From contig NZ_FXTL01000006.1 in assembly GCF_900182665.1 (NCBI RefSeq), positions 78,300 through 142,299 on the forward strand: a stretch of DNA of 64,000 bases. The letters are read 5' to 3'. The position numbers were made by a program, and so were the translations under genes. The DNA is from Propioniciclava tarda (GTDB lineage: Bacteria; Actinomycetota; Actinomycetes; Propionibacteriales; Propionibacteriaceae). The number at the start of each line of letters is the position of its first letter. The first letter of the stretch is position 1. Below are positions 35,343 through 43,265 of the stretch, one piece after another. The notes below the pieces were generated by a model that had not been told where the DNA came from, made no database searches, and saw only the letters and a list, made by a program, of their open reading frames with translations.

Positions 35343-36248
35343 TTAGTCGTGCGTTAGCGGACGCCACGTCGTGGCCTGCGGATCCCAGTCGCTGTTCGCT
35401 GCCTGGCCGGCCAGCACGGGGTCTGCGAAGTCGATCAGGGCCCCAACGACGGTGCTGAAGTTGGGCGGTAGTGCTTCGAGGCGTTGCTTGGTTCGCCAGG
35501 CAGCCCATCGTGCTTGGCCGTGGGACCCGAATCCGGTGAGCGCCTCGGCTAGGGGAAGGATCGTGACCCTGCGGTAGCGCGCGACCTCCTCGACGGCCAC
35601 GGTCAGGTCGCTGCCCGCGATGGGGTGGGTGCTGGTGAGGGTCCACAGATCGCCGAAGTCGCGCCAGCGGGTGTTGACGGTGCCGAGGTCGATGGCCGTG
35701 ACGAGCTTCTCGGCCAGCACCATGTGCAGCGGATAGCCCATGACCAGGATTGGCGGCCCGCCGAGGATGCGGGGCACCGCGACCGGTTCGGGCCCCGGCC
35801 AGAGGGGGTCGCCGAAGTTCACGTCGACGTGGAAGGTGAGGCGTGCGCCCGCCAGGCTTGCTTGCATGCTGACCCGAACGCCGGAGTAGTCCTCACCTTC
35901 GCGGATGGTGGCTGCCCGGCCGGTGTCGATGTCGAACTCGAGCCCGTCGGGTAACGGGGTGGATGCGACGGCGCGGACGACCTCCAGCACCTCTGCGGTG
36001 TCGTTGGACTGGTGTGAGGCTTGGAAGTCGAGGTCGCGTGTGGGTCGGCGATCGCCGAAGGCGGCCAGAAGTGCGCCGCCTTTGAGGACGAGGTGCGTGG
36101 GCTCAGGGTGCGCGGCCAGTCGGGCGAGGAATCCTTCCAAGACGTAGAGCTGCTGCAACTCGGCGTTCGGACGGGCCTGCTTGCGGGCCAGGTTCTGCAG
36201 GTCGAGGTAGGCGCGTCCAGCGACGGTGTCGCGTGTTGGCCGGTTCAT
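35343..36248 (-). CDS. AbiEii-type nucleotidyltransferase toxin
   Basis: A protein of 301 residues from the ATG at 36248. The nucleotidyltransferase core shows HLVLKGGALLAAFGDRRPTR followed by DLDFQ: a KGG-helix, then the DxD metal pair. Next come LTFHVDVNFGDPL (third Asp), MGYPLHMVLAEKLVTAIDLG and NTRWRDFGDLW. These are the AbiEii/AbiGii motifs. Related toxins transfer nucleotides to tRNA acceptor ends and cause phage abortive infection. It is the second gene of the AbiEi-AbiEii operon and the first gene inside the ICE edge. Confidence 0.88.
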   Translation of the reverse strand: MNRPTRDTVAGRAYLDLQNLARKQARPNAELQQLYVLEGFLARLAAHPEPTHLVLKGGALLAAFGDRRPTRDLDFQASHQSNDTAEVLEVVRAVASTPLPDGLEFDIDTGRAATIREGEDYSGVRVSMQASLAGARLTFHVDVNFGDPLWPGPEPVAVPRILGGPPILVMGYPLHMVLAEKLVTAIDLGTVNTRWRDFGDLWTLTSTHPIAGSDLTVAVEEVARYRRVTILPLAEALTGFGSHGQARWAAWRTKQRLEALPPNFSTVVGALIDFADPVLAGQAANSDWDPQATTWRPLTHD

Positions 36249-36823
36249 AGCAGGACCTCCAGTGCCGCTCGGAGCTTGGGCAGCACCTTGGGGAAGTTGG
36301 CTGCGGTGTTCAGGAGGAGGGACGGTTGGCCGCCGCGCCTGAGCCAGCGTTTCAGGGCGTCGATCGCCTGTTCGCTGCCCTCGGTGTGGGCTAGCCGGAA
36401 CGCGTCGACGATGCTCCGTTCGGCGTTGTAGAGGCCGATGGACAGTTCGGGCGTGACCGCCAGGTCGGTACGGCCAATGGTGAAGGTGGCCGGGTCGAAG
36501 CGATGCCAGGTCACGGGGGCGTTGGTCGCCGGCGCCCAGGTGCCGCGTGGGATCGCGATGTCGATGCTGGCGGGAATGGCGTCCGTGAGGTCGTGGTGGG
36601 CTAGAGCCGAGGTGAGACACAGCGTTGCGGTGGACGAAAGCAAGCCGATCTCGGCGAGGTTGTCGTCGCCGACGGCGTCGCTCTTTCGGTAGACCCCACG
36701 GCTGAGGCGGATCATCCGGCCAGCGTCCAGTTCCGCCCTCAGCCCACGCGCGCCCAGCGCTGCGACCCCCTCCCGATGCCCGAAGTAGTCGGGCAAGGGG
36801 GCGATGCCAACCGTTCGACTCAT
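36245..36823 (-). CDS. AbiEi-type antitoxin/transcriptional repressor
   Basis: A protein of 192 residues from the ATG at 36823. The N-terminal winged helix (HREGVAALGARGLRAELDAG, RMIRLSRGVYRKSD) and C-terminal domain (NAERSIVDAFRLAHTEGSEQ, ALKRWLRRGGQP) are typical of AbiEi antitoxins of type IV systems. AbiEi represses the operon and neutralises the toxin without direct contact. The stop overlaps the toxin start by four bases. Its operator is probably in the AT-rich sequence just upstream. Confidence 0.85.
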   Translation of the reverse strand: MSRTVGIAPLPDYFGHREGVAALGARGLRAELDAGRMIRLSRGVYRKSDAVGDDNLAEIGLLSSTATLCLTSALAHHDLTDAIPASIDIAIPRGTWAPATNAPVTWHRFDPATFTIGRTDLAVTPELSIGLYNAERSIVDAFRLAHTEGSEQAIDALKRWLRRGGQPSLLLNTAANFPKVLPKLRAALEVLL

Positions 36824-37155
36824 CACGCACCTTCGCATCCAACTCTTTACAGATCCACTGTACCTGTATAGATCTAGATTCGCGCCGTGCAGCGATATCA
36901 GCCATGACCGGCTTCCTCACCGAAGACGAGCGGCTGGGCGTCCTGGATCCAAAGGTAGGCATGGCTCGGATCATCACCCGCTGCTGCGTCGGCGATCGCC
37001 GAACTTGATCTGAGTGATCCTTCGGGTTGCAGTTGAATGCGATCGATCCGCCGCTCGCCGCCTTCGGACGAATCCGAGGTCCCTCTGTCTAGGGGTACGC
37101 ATCGAGGAACGTTCCCCTGCTGATCTAGCGCCTTGATCCCAGTCAAGGAGGAGCG
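36824..37155. promoter_or_regulatory. Divergent control region between AbiE and the xis operon
   Basis: There is no supported gene in these 332 bp; a short frame from 36904 (MTGFLTEDERLGVLD) has no family I know. Near 36855-36875, ACAGATCC, TGTACCTGTATAGATCT and TAGAT repeats form an AT-rich block suited to an AbiEi-type operator or promoter. The bipartite ICE motif follows at 37092, and AAGGAGGAG at 37145 is the xis ribosome site. Confidence 0.5.
37092..37112 (+). promoter_or_regulatory. Shared ICE motif, copy 1 (GGGGTACG-N6-GGAACGT)
   Basis: GGGGTACG at 37092-37099 and GGAACGT at 37106-37112, six bases apart, 43 bp before the excisionase ATG. GGAACGTTCC forms a perfect palindrome here. The same spacing recurs at 41721 and 54499, each upstream of an ICE operon. 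Confidence 0.6.
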
Positions 37156-37371
37156 ATGGCAAGGCGATACGAGACTTTGGCGGCGGCGTCCGATCGGACC
37201 GGCGTCAGCATCAAGACGTTGCGGCGCTGGATCGCCGACGGGGCCCTTCCCGGCTTCCGCTGCGGACGCATGCTCCGTGTGGACCCCGACGATGTCGACG
37301 GCCTCTTCCGACGGGTCAAGGCGGGTTCCCGCAGAGGCGTCCTCCAGGCCGTGGCGGGGGCCGCGCGATGA
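37156..37371 (+). CDS. Excisionase-like MerR-type helix-turn-helix protein
   Basis: A protein of 71 residues after a strong AAGGAGG. TLAAASDRTGVSIKTLRRWI, then ADGALPGFRCGRMLRVDPDD, is the HTH_17/excisionase winged-helix pattern with a DNA-binding helix, a GxxPxxRxGR turn and an xxVDxxDVD end. In ICEs such proteins act as directionality factors or regulators. It begins a three-gene unit with overlapping starts and stops. Confidence 0.82.
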   Translation: MARRYETLAAASDRTGVSIKTLRRWIADGALPGFRCGRMLRVDPDDVDGLFRRVKAGSRRGVLQAVAGAAR

Positions 37372-37535
37372 GCCAGATCGAGATCTCCTTCCATGACGAG
37401 CAGCGATCCGACGTCCCCCTGATCGTGGAAGACCTGTTAGTAGAGGCCGAAGACGCCGCGTTTCTGGGCGACGATCTCGTGCTCGCCGGCGAGCTGTGGG
37501 CGGCAGCGGTGGAGCTGTTGCGCGGTGGGTCCTGA
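37368..37535 (+). CDS. Small acidic protein between xis and the ArdC-like gene
   Basis: A 55-codon gene. The ATG at 37368 overlaps the excisionase stop (ATGA), and its TGA at 37533-37535 overlaps the next ATG (TGATG). It encodes MSQIEISFHDEQRSDVPLIV, then an acidic helix (EDLLVEAEDAAFLGDDLVLA) ending in ELLRGGS. No known family. Tight coupling on both sides argues that it is a real translated gene. Confidence 0.7.
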   Translation: MSQIEISFHDEQRSDVPLIVEDLLVEAEDAAFLGDDLVLAGELWAAAVELLRGGS

Positions 37536-38764
37536 TGGCCCGGGCCGAGTATGACCCGGTCGCCGCGGAGGAGTCGCGGAAGGCGACGCTGGAGGCTCTG
37601 CATACCCAGCTGGCCGAGCGGGTCGGATCGTTGGACTCGGTCGAGGCCTGGCAGGCGTGGTTGGGGTTCGCGACCAGCTTCCACCGGTACTCGTTCAACA
37701 ACACGGTCCTGATCTGGACCCAGCGCCCGGACGCCACCCTCGTGGCCGGCTACCGGGCCTGGCAGGCCAAAGGACGCCAGGTCCGCCGCGGCGAAGCCGC
37801 TATCCGCGTCCTCGGCCCGGTGACACTCCGGGACCGGAAAGTTGACGAACAGGGGCGTCCGGTACGGGACGCCACCGGCAAACGGGTTGTCCAGGTGCGG
37901 GTGGTGGGGGTGAAGCCGGTGTCGGTGTTCGACGTGTCGCAGACCGACGGCGACCCGCTGCCGGAGGCGCCCCGATCAGAGCTGCTGTCGGGTCAGGCTC
38001 CGCCCGGGTTGTGGGACGCCTTGCAAGGGTTCGTCGAGGCGCAGGGGTACTCGGTGGTCCGTGGGGACTGTGGCGGGGCGAACGGGCTCACGGCGTACGA
38101 CGCGCGGGAGGTGCGGGTCCGGGACGACATTGATGAGGCGCAGGCGGTGAAGACGTTGGCGCACGAGGCCGGGCATGTGTTGTTGCATGCCCCGGCATCG
38201 CGGGACGGTTTCGCGTGTCGTGGCGTGTGGGAGGTGGAGGCCGAGTCGGTCGCCTATCTGGTGACGGCGGCGCACGGGCTGGACGCCTCGCAGTACACGT
38301 TCAACTACGTCGCCGGCTGGGCGCATGATGCCGCCACCCCCGACGGTCCGAGTGTCGAGGTCCTGGTCAAGGCCACCGGACAGCGGGTGATCGGCGCCAC
38401 GGACCAGATCCTGCAGGCCACGAAGCCGGCACCGACCATGATCGATGAAGCGCTGAGCGACCTCGCGGTCCAAGTCGGACGCGGAAAGGTCCCATCGGCT
38501 GCAGACGTCGAGGCAAGGGTGGACCTTGGGCCGACTGCTCTCACAGGAGCCGCCCAGACCCCGCGCGGCTGCCTCGCCGTGACGGCGCCGGACGAACTCC
38601 TGGTCGCCTCGACCACAGGGTCGCCCAGGGCCGCATCCGTTCAGCTTGCGGCCTGGGAGTTCGCGGGCGAGCAGTCGAGTTTGCCGATTGAAGTTCCTCG
38701 TCCGGGTTCGTCTGTGCGTCGCGGTGGTCGAGCCCATGCGGGAACGTTCCGGCGGGGGCCGTAA
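37535..38764 (+). CDS. ArdC-like antirestriction protein (ssDNA-binding plus zincin)
   Basis: A protein of 409 residues. The N-terminal ArdC domain (about 20-130) has WQAWLGFATSFHRYSFNNTV, LIWTQRPDATLVAGYRAWQA and GRQVRRGEAAIRVLGPV. A zincin metallopeptidase-like domain follows, with KTLAHEAGHVLLH (His210, Glu211, His214) and WEVEAESVAYLV. ArdC proteins protect incoming single-stranded DNA from host restriction during conjugation. The last 100 residues do not resemble the family and end in a low-complexity basic tail. That suggests a recombined or frame-damaged C-terminus. Confidence 0.8.
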   Translation: MARAEYDPVAAEESRKATLEALHTQLAERVGSLDSVEAWQAWLGFATSFHRYSFNNTVLIWTQRPDATLVAGYRAWQAKGRQVRRGEAAIRVLGPVTLRDRKVDEQGRPVRDATGKRVVQVRVVGVKPVSVFDVSQTDGDPLPEAPRSELLSGQAPPGLWDALQGFVEAQGYSVVRGDCGGANGLTAYDAREVRVRDDIDEAQAVKTLAHEAGHVLLHAPASRDGFACRGVWEVEAESVAYLVTAAHGLDASQYTFNYVAGWAHDAATPDGPSVEVLVKATGQRVIGATDQILQATKPAPTMIDEALSDLAVQVGRGKVPSAADVEARVDLGPTALTGAAQTPRGCLAVTAPDELLVASTTGSPRAASVQLAAWEFAGEQSSLPIEVPRPGSSVRRGGRAHAGTFRRGP

Positions 38765-38814
38765 TGGACTCGATGCAGTACGACGAGGCTGCCACAAGGA
38801 CGGGGTCGATGGAC

Positions 38815-39117
38815 CTACATCACGTGGACGTCAGTGATCGTGACGGAGCCGTCAGTGCTGATTTCGATCTCGGCAGTGAGGTCGCTCGGCGACTCGGTGG
38901 TCGTCCACAGGGGCAGGGCAGCAAAGTGGGAACCGTCCTGGCGGGAAGCGAACTGGGTCAAGGGATGGGTCCAAATCTCGAGCGGTTGCTCGATCAGAGT
39001 GGCTCCCGCTGCGCCGTATCGCGATACCCAGACCAGGAGGTCCGGCAGGTCGCCCTGCACCAGGGCGGAGAGTTGTGCCCCCAACGGCGGCCGAAACCGC
39101 GACGGAACCGTTCCCAT
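38815..39117 (-). CDS. Small DUF7668-like protein
   Basis: A protein of 100 residues from an ATG that overlaps the stop of the HIT gene (TGATG on the minus strand). FAALPLWTTTESPSDLTAEI followed by SVTITDVHVM resembles the LWT-x(4)-SDL/DxHV pattern of DUF7668. The function is unknown; similar proteins appear as cargo near toxin or immunity genes. Translational coupling to the broken HIT gene suggests that it was once co-expressed with it. Confidence 0.6.
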   Translation of the reverse strand: MGTVPSRFRPPLGAQLSALVQGDLPDLLVWVSRYGAAGATLIEQPLEIWTHPLTQFASRQDGSHFAALPLWTTTESPSDLTAEIEISTDGSVTITDVHVM

Positions 39118-39641
39118 CAGTCCATGCTCCCAGGTACGTCGGCTGCGAAATCGAGGGCTTCGAACTCGTGGTCGATGGAAGCGATGAGTTCGGCACGTAA
39201 GTCGTCATGTTCTGGTCCGAGCGCGCATGCTGCTGCGTCGGCGAGCCGATCCCACCAGGTGACGGCCGCCGGCCAGCGGATGTGGGGCTCCGGTTCCCAG
39301 TGATAGCGGGGTGTGATGTGGGCGTGGAGGAACGCGTCGGTGTTGCCCTGGATCTCGATGTTGATCCGACGGTAGGCGGTGTCGCGTCGCCCATCACCTG
39401 TTCGACGGCGCGGGCGAGGACAGCCGCGTCGGCGAGGAACAGTTCCTGACGCTCGCGCGGGAGGTCGGTCAACGTTGAAGCTGCGGGATCGTCAGTGATC
39501 AACACGCAGTAGCCAGGAAAGTGCTGAACGTCGCCCATCACCGCGAACCCTGCCCGTAGCCGCCTCAGAACGGTCGGGTTGTCGCCGCGCAAACGCGGAT
39601 CCGACCCTGTCGTCGCGCCAGGACAGGTTGTTGTCGGTCAC
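39117..39641 (-). pseudogene. HIT-family hydrolase, two frameshifts
   Basis: Three minus-strand frames hold consecutive parts: VTDNNLSWRDDRVG from a GTG at 39641; then RLRGDNPTVLRRLRAGFAVM, GDVQHFPGYCVLITDDPAAS and PRERQELFLADAAVLA; then DTAYRRINIEIQGNTDAFLH, AHITPRYHWEPEPHI and ALGPEHDDLRAELIASI to a TGA at 39117-39119. FLHAHITPR is the HIT signature of nucleotidyl hydrolases (Ap4A-type). Frame changes fall near 39600 and 39395. The gene is otherwise complete, so decay is recent or the reads are wrong. Confidence 0.7.
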
Positions 39642-39690
39642 ACTGCGAACGTACCGGGAATCTGTTCAGCGCATCCTCAGTCGAGGTGCG

Positions 39691-40437
39691 TCACAGGGCC
39701 AGCATTCCCTCGGCGAGGCAGTCCTTGATCCGGCGTTGTTGGGCTGTGGTTGCCGGGCCGGGGAACCCGCCGTTGGTGAACACATCGTTCAGGTAGGAGA
39801 CGAAGGGCATGGGCGACTCGGCGATGAAGAGGCCTTCGGCGGTTGCGTCCGGGAGTCGGAACCCGTAGGGCGGCCCACCGCTGATGTTGGCCTTGTGTAG
39901 TCGATCTGGCGCGACTGGGAGCACGAAGGCGTCGGGTGTTTCGCTGTCGGCGTTGGCTTCCTCCCAGGCTTCCAGTTCGTTGAGGTAGTAGTCCTGAGTG
40001 GACGCCTCCGGGTAGCGGCTGAATTCGAGTTCGATTACGAGGGGGTCCGCGCTCGCCGACTCGGGCCAATCCGGGTGGGTTCCTACGAGCCAGACGTCGC
40101 CCACGATGCGCAGCCAGGACGACAGGGCGAGCGGGATGGGCCCGAGCGTTTCTTCCAGCCAGGATGCGAGCCGATCAGCGTGAGGGGAGGACGGCAGGAG
40201 GGGTGCGACGGGGTCCTGGGCGTCGTCGTTGGTGTGGAAGCGGTAGCCCTGCTCGTCGAGGCGTCCGATCAAGGTCTCGAGGTTGTGCCGCGCTCGACGG
40301 GCCATTTCGTCGCAGACGGCCTGAGCCTCAACGATGAGGTGAGGCTCGCGGACGCGGGCGCCGTACTGGCGCAGCTCAGTCCAGACCTCCTCGTGTGCCC
40401 CGCTGAGGTACCTGTCCATCCAGTTCGGCGTGCTCAT
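39691..40437 (-). CDS. Hypothetical protein, immunity/SMI1-like cargo possible
   Basis: A protein of 248 residues from the ATG at 40437, soluble and acidic. Visible segments: MSTPNWMDRYLSGAHEEVWT; LSSWLRIVGDVWLVGTHPDW; ADPLVIELEFSRYPEASTQD; PYGFRLPDATAEGLFIAES. I do not recognise the family with confidence. The layout (W-x-VGTHPDWP, P-Y-GFRLPD) recalls proteins of unknown function found near toxin immunity genes. It lies among other small ICE cargo genes. Confidence 0.6.
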   Translation of the reverse strand: MSTPNWMDRYLSGAHEEVWTELRQYGARVREPHLIVEAQAVCDEMARRARHNLETLIGRLDEQGYRFHTNDDAQDPVAPLLPSSPHADRLASWLEETLGPIPLALSSWLRIVGDVWLVGTHPDWPESASADPLVIELEFSRYPEASTQDYYLNELEAWEEANADSETPDAFVLPVAPDRLHKANISGGPPYGFRLPDATAEGLFIAESPMPFVSYLNDVFTNGGFPGPATTAQQRRIKDCLAEGMLAL

Positions 40438-40442
40438 GGAAG

Positions 40443-40820
40443 TCAGCATGGCAATGGTGATGCGGACGCCTGATGGGCGGCTCGCCAGGCCAGACAGCCG
40501 ATGGTGGCGGTGTAGGGCGCCCAGCCGAACCGTTCCCAGCGGGAGGGTGAGGCGGCGTTGGTGGCTGTCCCGAGCGCCATGAGTCCGGCTAGGGCCATGG
40601 ACGGGGTGTGGCCGAGGGCGGTGATGCTGCGGGCGGCGAGGGCCAGGTAGACGATCGCTGCGGCTCCGCTGGCGATTCGTTTGTTGGTCGGGAGTCGTCC
40701 GGGTTCGGTTCCTCCCCAGGCGGCTGCTCCCCAGGGCGCTCCGCAGGCGAGGGCTGCTTGGAAGAGTCCCTGGCCGGCGAGCAGGGCAGGTAGAGCGATC
40801 CGTTCGGGGGTGGACGTCAT
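40443..40820 (-). CDS. Small four-helix membrane protein
   Basis: A protein of 125 residues from the ATG at 40820 with about four hydrophobic helices: ALPALLAGQGLFQAALACGA; GAAAIVYLALAARSITAL; PSMALAGLMALGTATNAA; WAPYTATIGCLAWRAAHQAS. No family recognised. The open frame continues upstream to 42293 but that part has shadow-like composition. Its start overlaps the start of the divergent kinase gene. Confidence 0.6.
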   Translation of the reverse strand: MTSTPERIALPALLAGQGLFQAALACGAPWGAAAWGGTEPGRLPTNKRIASGAAAIVYLALAARSITALGHTPSMALAGLMALGTATNAASPSRWERFGWAPYTATIGCLAWRAAHQASASPLPC

Positions 40821-41409
40821 GGGCTTCACATTAGGGTCGCATTTCATCAACCCGACACAGGGAGGACCGAGGGCCCGGTTGATCGTTATCGGGGGCCTGC
40901 CCGGGACCGGGAAGACCACGCTCTCAAAGGCGATCGTGCGCGAGCTGAGCGCGGTGTACTTGCGTGTTGACGTCGTCGAGACGCCGCTGATCCGCGCTGG
41001 CGTTGAGGTAGGCCCTCTCGGGTATGAGGTGGTCCGTGAGCTGGAGGCGTCCAATCTTGAACTGGGGGGCAAGGTCGTCGTGGGCCTGGTGAATCCCTTG
41101 CACGTGACCCGTGCCATGTGGAGGGAACTCGCCGCCGCATTGGACGTTCCTTTGGTCGTGTTCGAGTGCGTCCTGCCGGACCGGGCGGAGCATCGACGTC
41201 GTGTCGAGGGGCGGGTTCCTGACCTGAAGGGCCAGGTAACGCCGACCTGGGCCGAGGTCCTTGATCGCGAGTACGAACCGTGGGACGACAGCATCGATGG
41301 ACCACGTGTTCGCATCGACATGACCGACGCTGCAAGCGCGACGGAGGCCGCGATTCGCGCCCTCGCTGAGGTGCCCAGCGGCCAGCAAGTCGCTCCGGAT
41401 TCGGCCTGA
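40819..41409 (+). CDS. P-loop kinase-like ATPase (AAA_33 type)
   Basis: A protein of up to 196 residues. Walker A is LIVIGGLPGTGKTTLSKAIV. Downstream VYLRVDVVETPLIRAGVEVG and LVVFECVLPDRAEHRRRVEG have the lid and base-binding pattern of small-molecule kinases (gluconate, chloramphenicol or adenylylsulfate kinase-like). The ATG at 40819 shares a CATG with the divergent gene. A TTG at 40879 after GGGAGGACC is a better-supported start and would give 176 residues. The substrate is unknown. Confidence 0.7.
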   Translation: MGFTLGSHFINPTQGGPRARLIVIGGLPGTGKTTLSKAIVRELSAVYLRVDVVETPLIRAGVEVGPLGYEVVRELEASNLELGGKVVVGLVNPLHVTRAMWRELAAALDVPLVVFECVLPDRAEHRRRVEGRVPDLKGQVTPTWAEVLDREYEPWDDSIDGPRVRIDMTDAASATEAAIRALAEVPSGQQVAPDSA

Positions 41410-41820
41410 TCTATCGGCGCTGGATCGCCGGAATTGGCCCGTGGTGTGGTCCCGTCGGGGATCGCCGCACCAGCTTTCGCGGCGGTACTTTCGTACCGTT
41501 TTCGGGGAGCACTGTCGACATTGGGTCGGGTTCGACTTACCGTGCGGGAATCCCAGTTGGGATGTCTGACCGCTTTACCTGTCCCAAGTTCATGGGCGGG
41601 GCTTCGGCAGAAGTCGTTTCCTCGTTCGGCATCGCGTGGCGCTGTGGGCGTCTGCGTACCCCTGTTAGTCCGACAACGTACCCCCTGCATTGGTGGCCGC
41701 GTTCCCCCTAGATCTCGGTGGGGGTACGTGTCCGGGAACGTTCTTTCGGTTCCGTTATGTGGGTGAACGACCTGTGCCGCGCCGTTGGGTGTGGCCCTTG
41801 TGACAGAACTGAGGTGCCTG
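41410..41820. promoter_or_regulatory. Control region of the Tad pilus operon
   Basis: No gene in these 411 bp. It holds GGTAC-TTTC-GTACC (41484), ACGTACCCCC at 41676-41685, GTTCCCCC at 41701, the bipartite motif at 41721, and the inverted pair GGAAC...GGTTCC at 41735-41753. The inverted ACGTACCCCC/GGGGGTACGT halves face each other across about 35 bp, suggesting a looping repressor or activator. Confidence 0.6.
41721..41741 (+). promoter_or_regulatory. Shared ICE motif, copy 2 (GGGGTACG-N6-GGAACGT)
   Basis: GGGGTACG at 41721-41728 and GGAACGT at 41735-41741, with the same six-base spacing as copies 1 and 3. It lies 79 bp before the ATG of the first pilus gene. Confidence 0.6.
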
Positions 41821-42507
41821 ATGGCGCAGCGAACCAAGCTTCCTCCCGCGACGGCCGTGGCGGCGTCCGCCGACGATGTGCTGCGCGCCGTGCCGGCGGC
41901 GCCGGTGCGGGTGCGGCGGCGTCCGGTGTTGATCGTGGTGTCTGTCGCGAGCTTGCTGCTGGGAGCGTTCGGCGGGGTGTGGTTGTGGACGTCGGCGACC
42001 TCCCGGGTGGAGGTGATCGCGACCCGGAGGACGATCGAGCGCGGCGCGTTGATCACGGCGGCGGATCTGGTGACGGTCCGGATGGGTGTCGACCCGGCCG
42101 TCCAGACAGTGCCGGCAGCGGACGCCGCGACGGTCGTTGGGAAGCGCGCCGCCTTGGACATTGCCGCCGGTGCCCTGGTGACTCGGGCGTCGGTCACGGA
42201 CGCGATGGTGCCGCCGAAGGGGTTCACCGTGGTCGGCCTCGCCTTGGGACGCGGTCTGCTGCCGGCCACGGCCTTGAAGGCGGGGGACGCCATCCGGATT
42301 GTGCAGACCCCTGGTGCGGGGGCGTCCGGTCAGCCGGTGTCGGGTCCGGTGGCCACGATCGGGGCGACGGTGGTGTCGGTGTCGAAGTCGACCGATAACC
42401 AGGCCGTCTTGGTGGACGTCCTGGTGGCTCAGGATGCCGCCGCTGATCTGGCGGCCCGGGCCTCCGCGGGCAAGGTGGCGTTGGTGCTTGATTCGCGGGA
42501 ACGCTGA
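41821..42507 (+). CDS. SAF-domain protein (CpaB/RcpC-like), first gene of the Tad operon
   Basis: A protein of 228 residues from the ATG at 41821 (GAGGTG upstream). A cytoplasmic basic N-terminus precedes one helix (VLIVVSVASLLLGAFGGVWL) and an SAF domain (ATRRTIERGALITAADLVTV, LVTRASV). The C-terminal region AQDAAADLAARASAGKVALV follows. CpaB/RcpC proteins guide Flp pilus assembly at the outer face of the membrane. It is followed at 11 bp by the CpaE-like gene. Confidence 0.82.
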   Translation: MAQRTKLPPATAVAASADDVLRAVPAAPVRVRRRPVLIVVSVASLLLGAFGGVWLWTSATSRVEVIATRRTIERGALITAADLVTVRMGVDPAVQTVPAADAATVVGKRAALDIAAGALVTRASVTDAMVPPKGFTVVGLALGRGLLPATALKAGDAIRIVQTPGAGASGQPVSGPVATIGATVVSVSKSTDNQAVLVDVLVAQDAAADLAARASAGKVALVLDSRER

Positions 42508-42518
42508 GGGCCCGGGTT

Positions 42519-43265
42519 ATGGCGATCATCACGTTCACGTCAGCGGCTGGTTCGTCGGGAGCCACGACGGCCTGGGTGGGGTCGGCGTTGTCGTGGCCGT
42601 CGCCGGTGGTGGCGGTGGAGGCCGATCCGTCGGGCGGCTCGCAAGTGCTGGCCGGCTACTTCCGCGGCCTGGCCCGTCCGGGCCTCTCGGAGTTGGCGTT
42701 AGCGCACCGCCAGGGCGACCTGGCCGAGATGCTGCCGTCGCTGCTGTTCCCGGCGGCCGATTCACAAGCGTCGTTCCTGCCCGGCATCCGCACCTACAAG
42801 CAGGCCGGCGCGGTCGCTCAGGTGTGGCTGGCGCTGCTCGCCGCCCTGCGCGAGTTGGAGGCCGACACCGGCGTGGACGTCCTGGTCGATGCCGGACGCC
42901 TCGGCCTGCTGGGCTCGCCGTCCCCGTTGTTGTCGGACGCCGACGTGGTCGTCGTGGTGACCGGGACGGGGTTGCCGGAGTTGGCGGCGGTCCGCGGTTG
43001 GCTGCCCTCGTTGGAGGCGGCACCGTTGGTGGGGTTGGTATTGGTGGATCCGGGTCGCCCGTACACCGCGTCAGAGATCGAGCGCGACTTCGGGGTGCCG
43101 GTCTTCGGTGTCTTGCCGTGGGAGCCGTCAGCGGCGCGTTGGTGGTCGCACGCGGAACCGTGCCGTCGCCACGACCGCACCCGCCTCGCTAAAGCCGTCA
43201 CCGACCTTGGGGCGCGGCTGCGTGAGTTGGCGCCGAACGTCGCCCGGGCGGAGGTGACGTCATGA
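42519..43265 (+). CDS. CpaE/MinD-like protein with degenerate P-loop
   Basis: A protein of 248 residues. IITFTSAAGSSGATTAWVG is at the P-loop position, but GSSGATT lacks the invariant lysine of KGGxGKT. VVAVEADPSGGSQVLAGYF (switch-like Asp), VDVLVDAGRLGLLGS (Walker B-like) and DADVVVVVTGTGLPEL keep the fold. CpaE-like proteins position Tad pilus machines. ATP binding here is doubtful. The stop overlaps the CpaF start by four bases. Confidence 0.75.
   Translation: MAIITFTSAAGSSGATTAWVGSALSWPSPVVAVEADPSGGSQVLAGYFRGLARPGLSELALAHRQGDLAEMLPSLLFPAADSQASFLPGIRTYKQAGAVAQVWLALLAALRELEADTGVDVLVDAGRLGLLGSPSPLLSDADVVVVVTGTGLPELAAVRGWLPSLEAAPLVGLVLVDPGRPYTASEIERDFGVPVFGVLPWEPSAARWWSHAEPCRRHDRTRLAKAVTDLGARLRELAPNVARAEVTS

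Noticed and set aside
36249..36977. Upstream extension of the AbiEii frame to 544 codons
   Set aside because: It overlaps AbiEi entirely in another frame; the ATG at 36248 with the ATGA overlap is the natural start.
40821..42293. Upstream extension of the small membrane protein frame to 616 codons
   Set aside because: The extension is antisense to the kinase gene, crosses the pilus control region and has no protein-like motifs; the ATG at 40820 fits the membrane protein.
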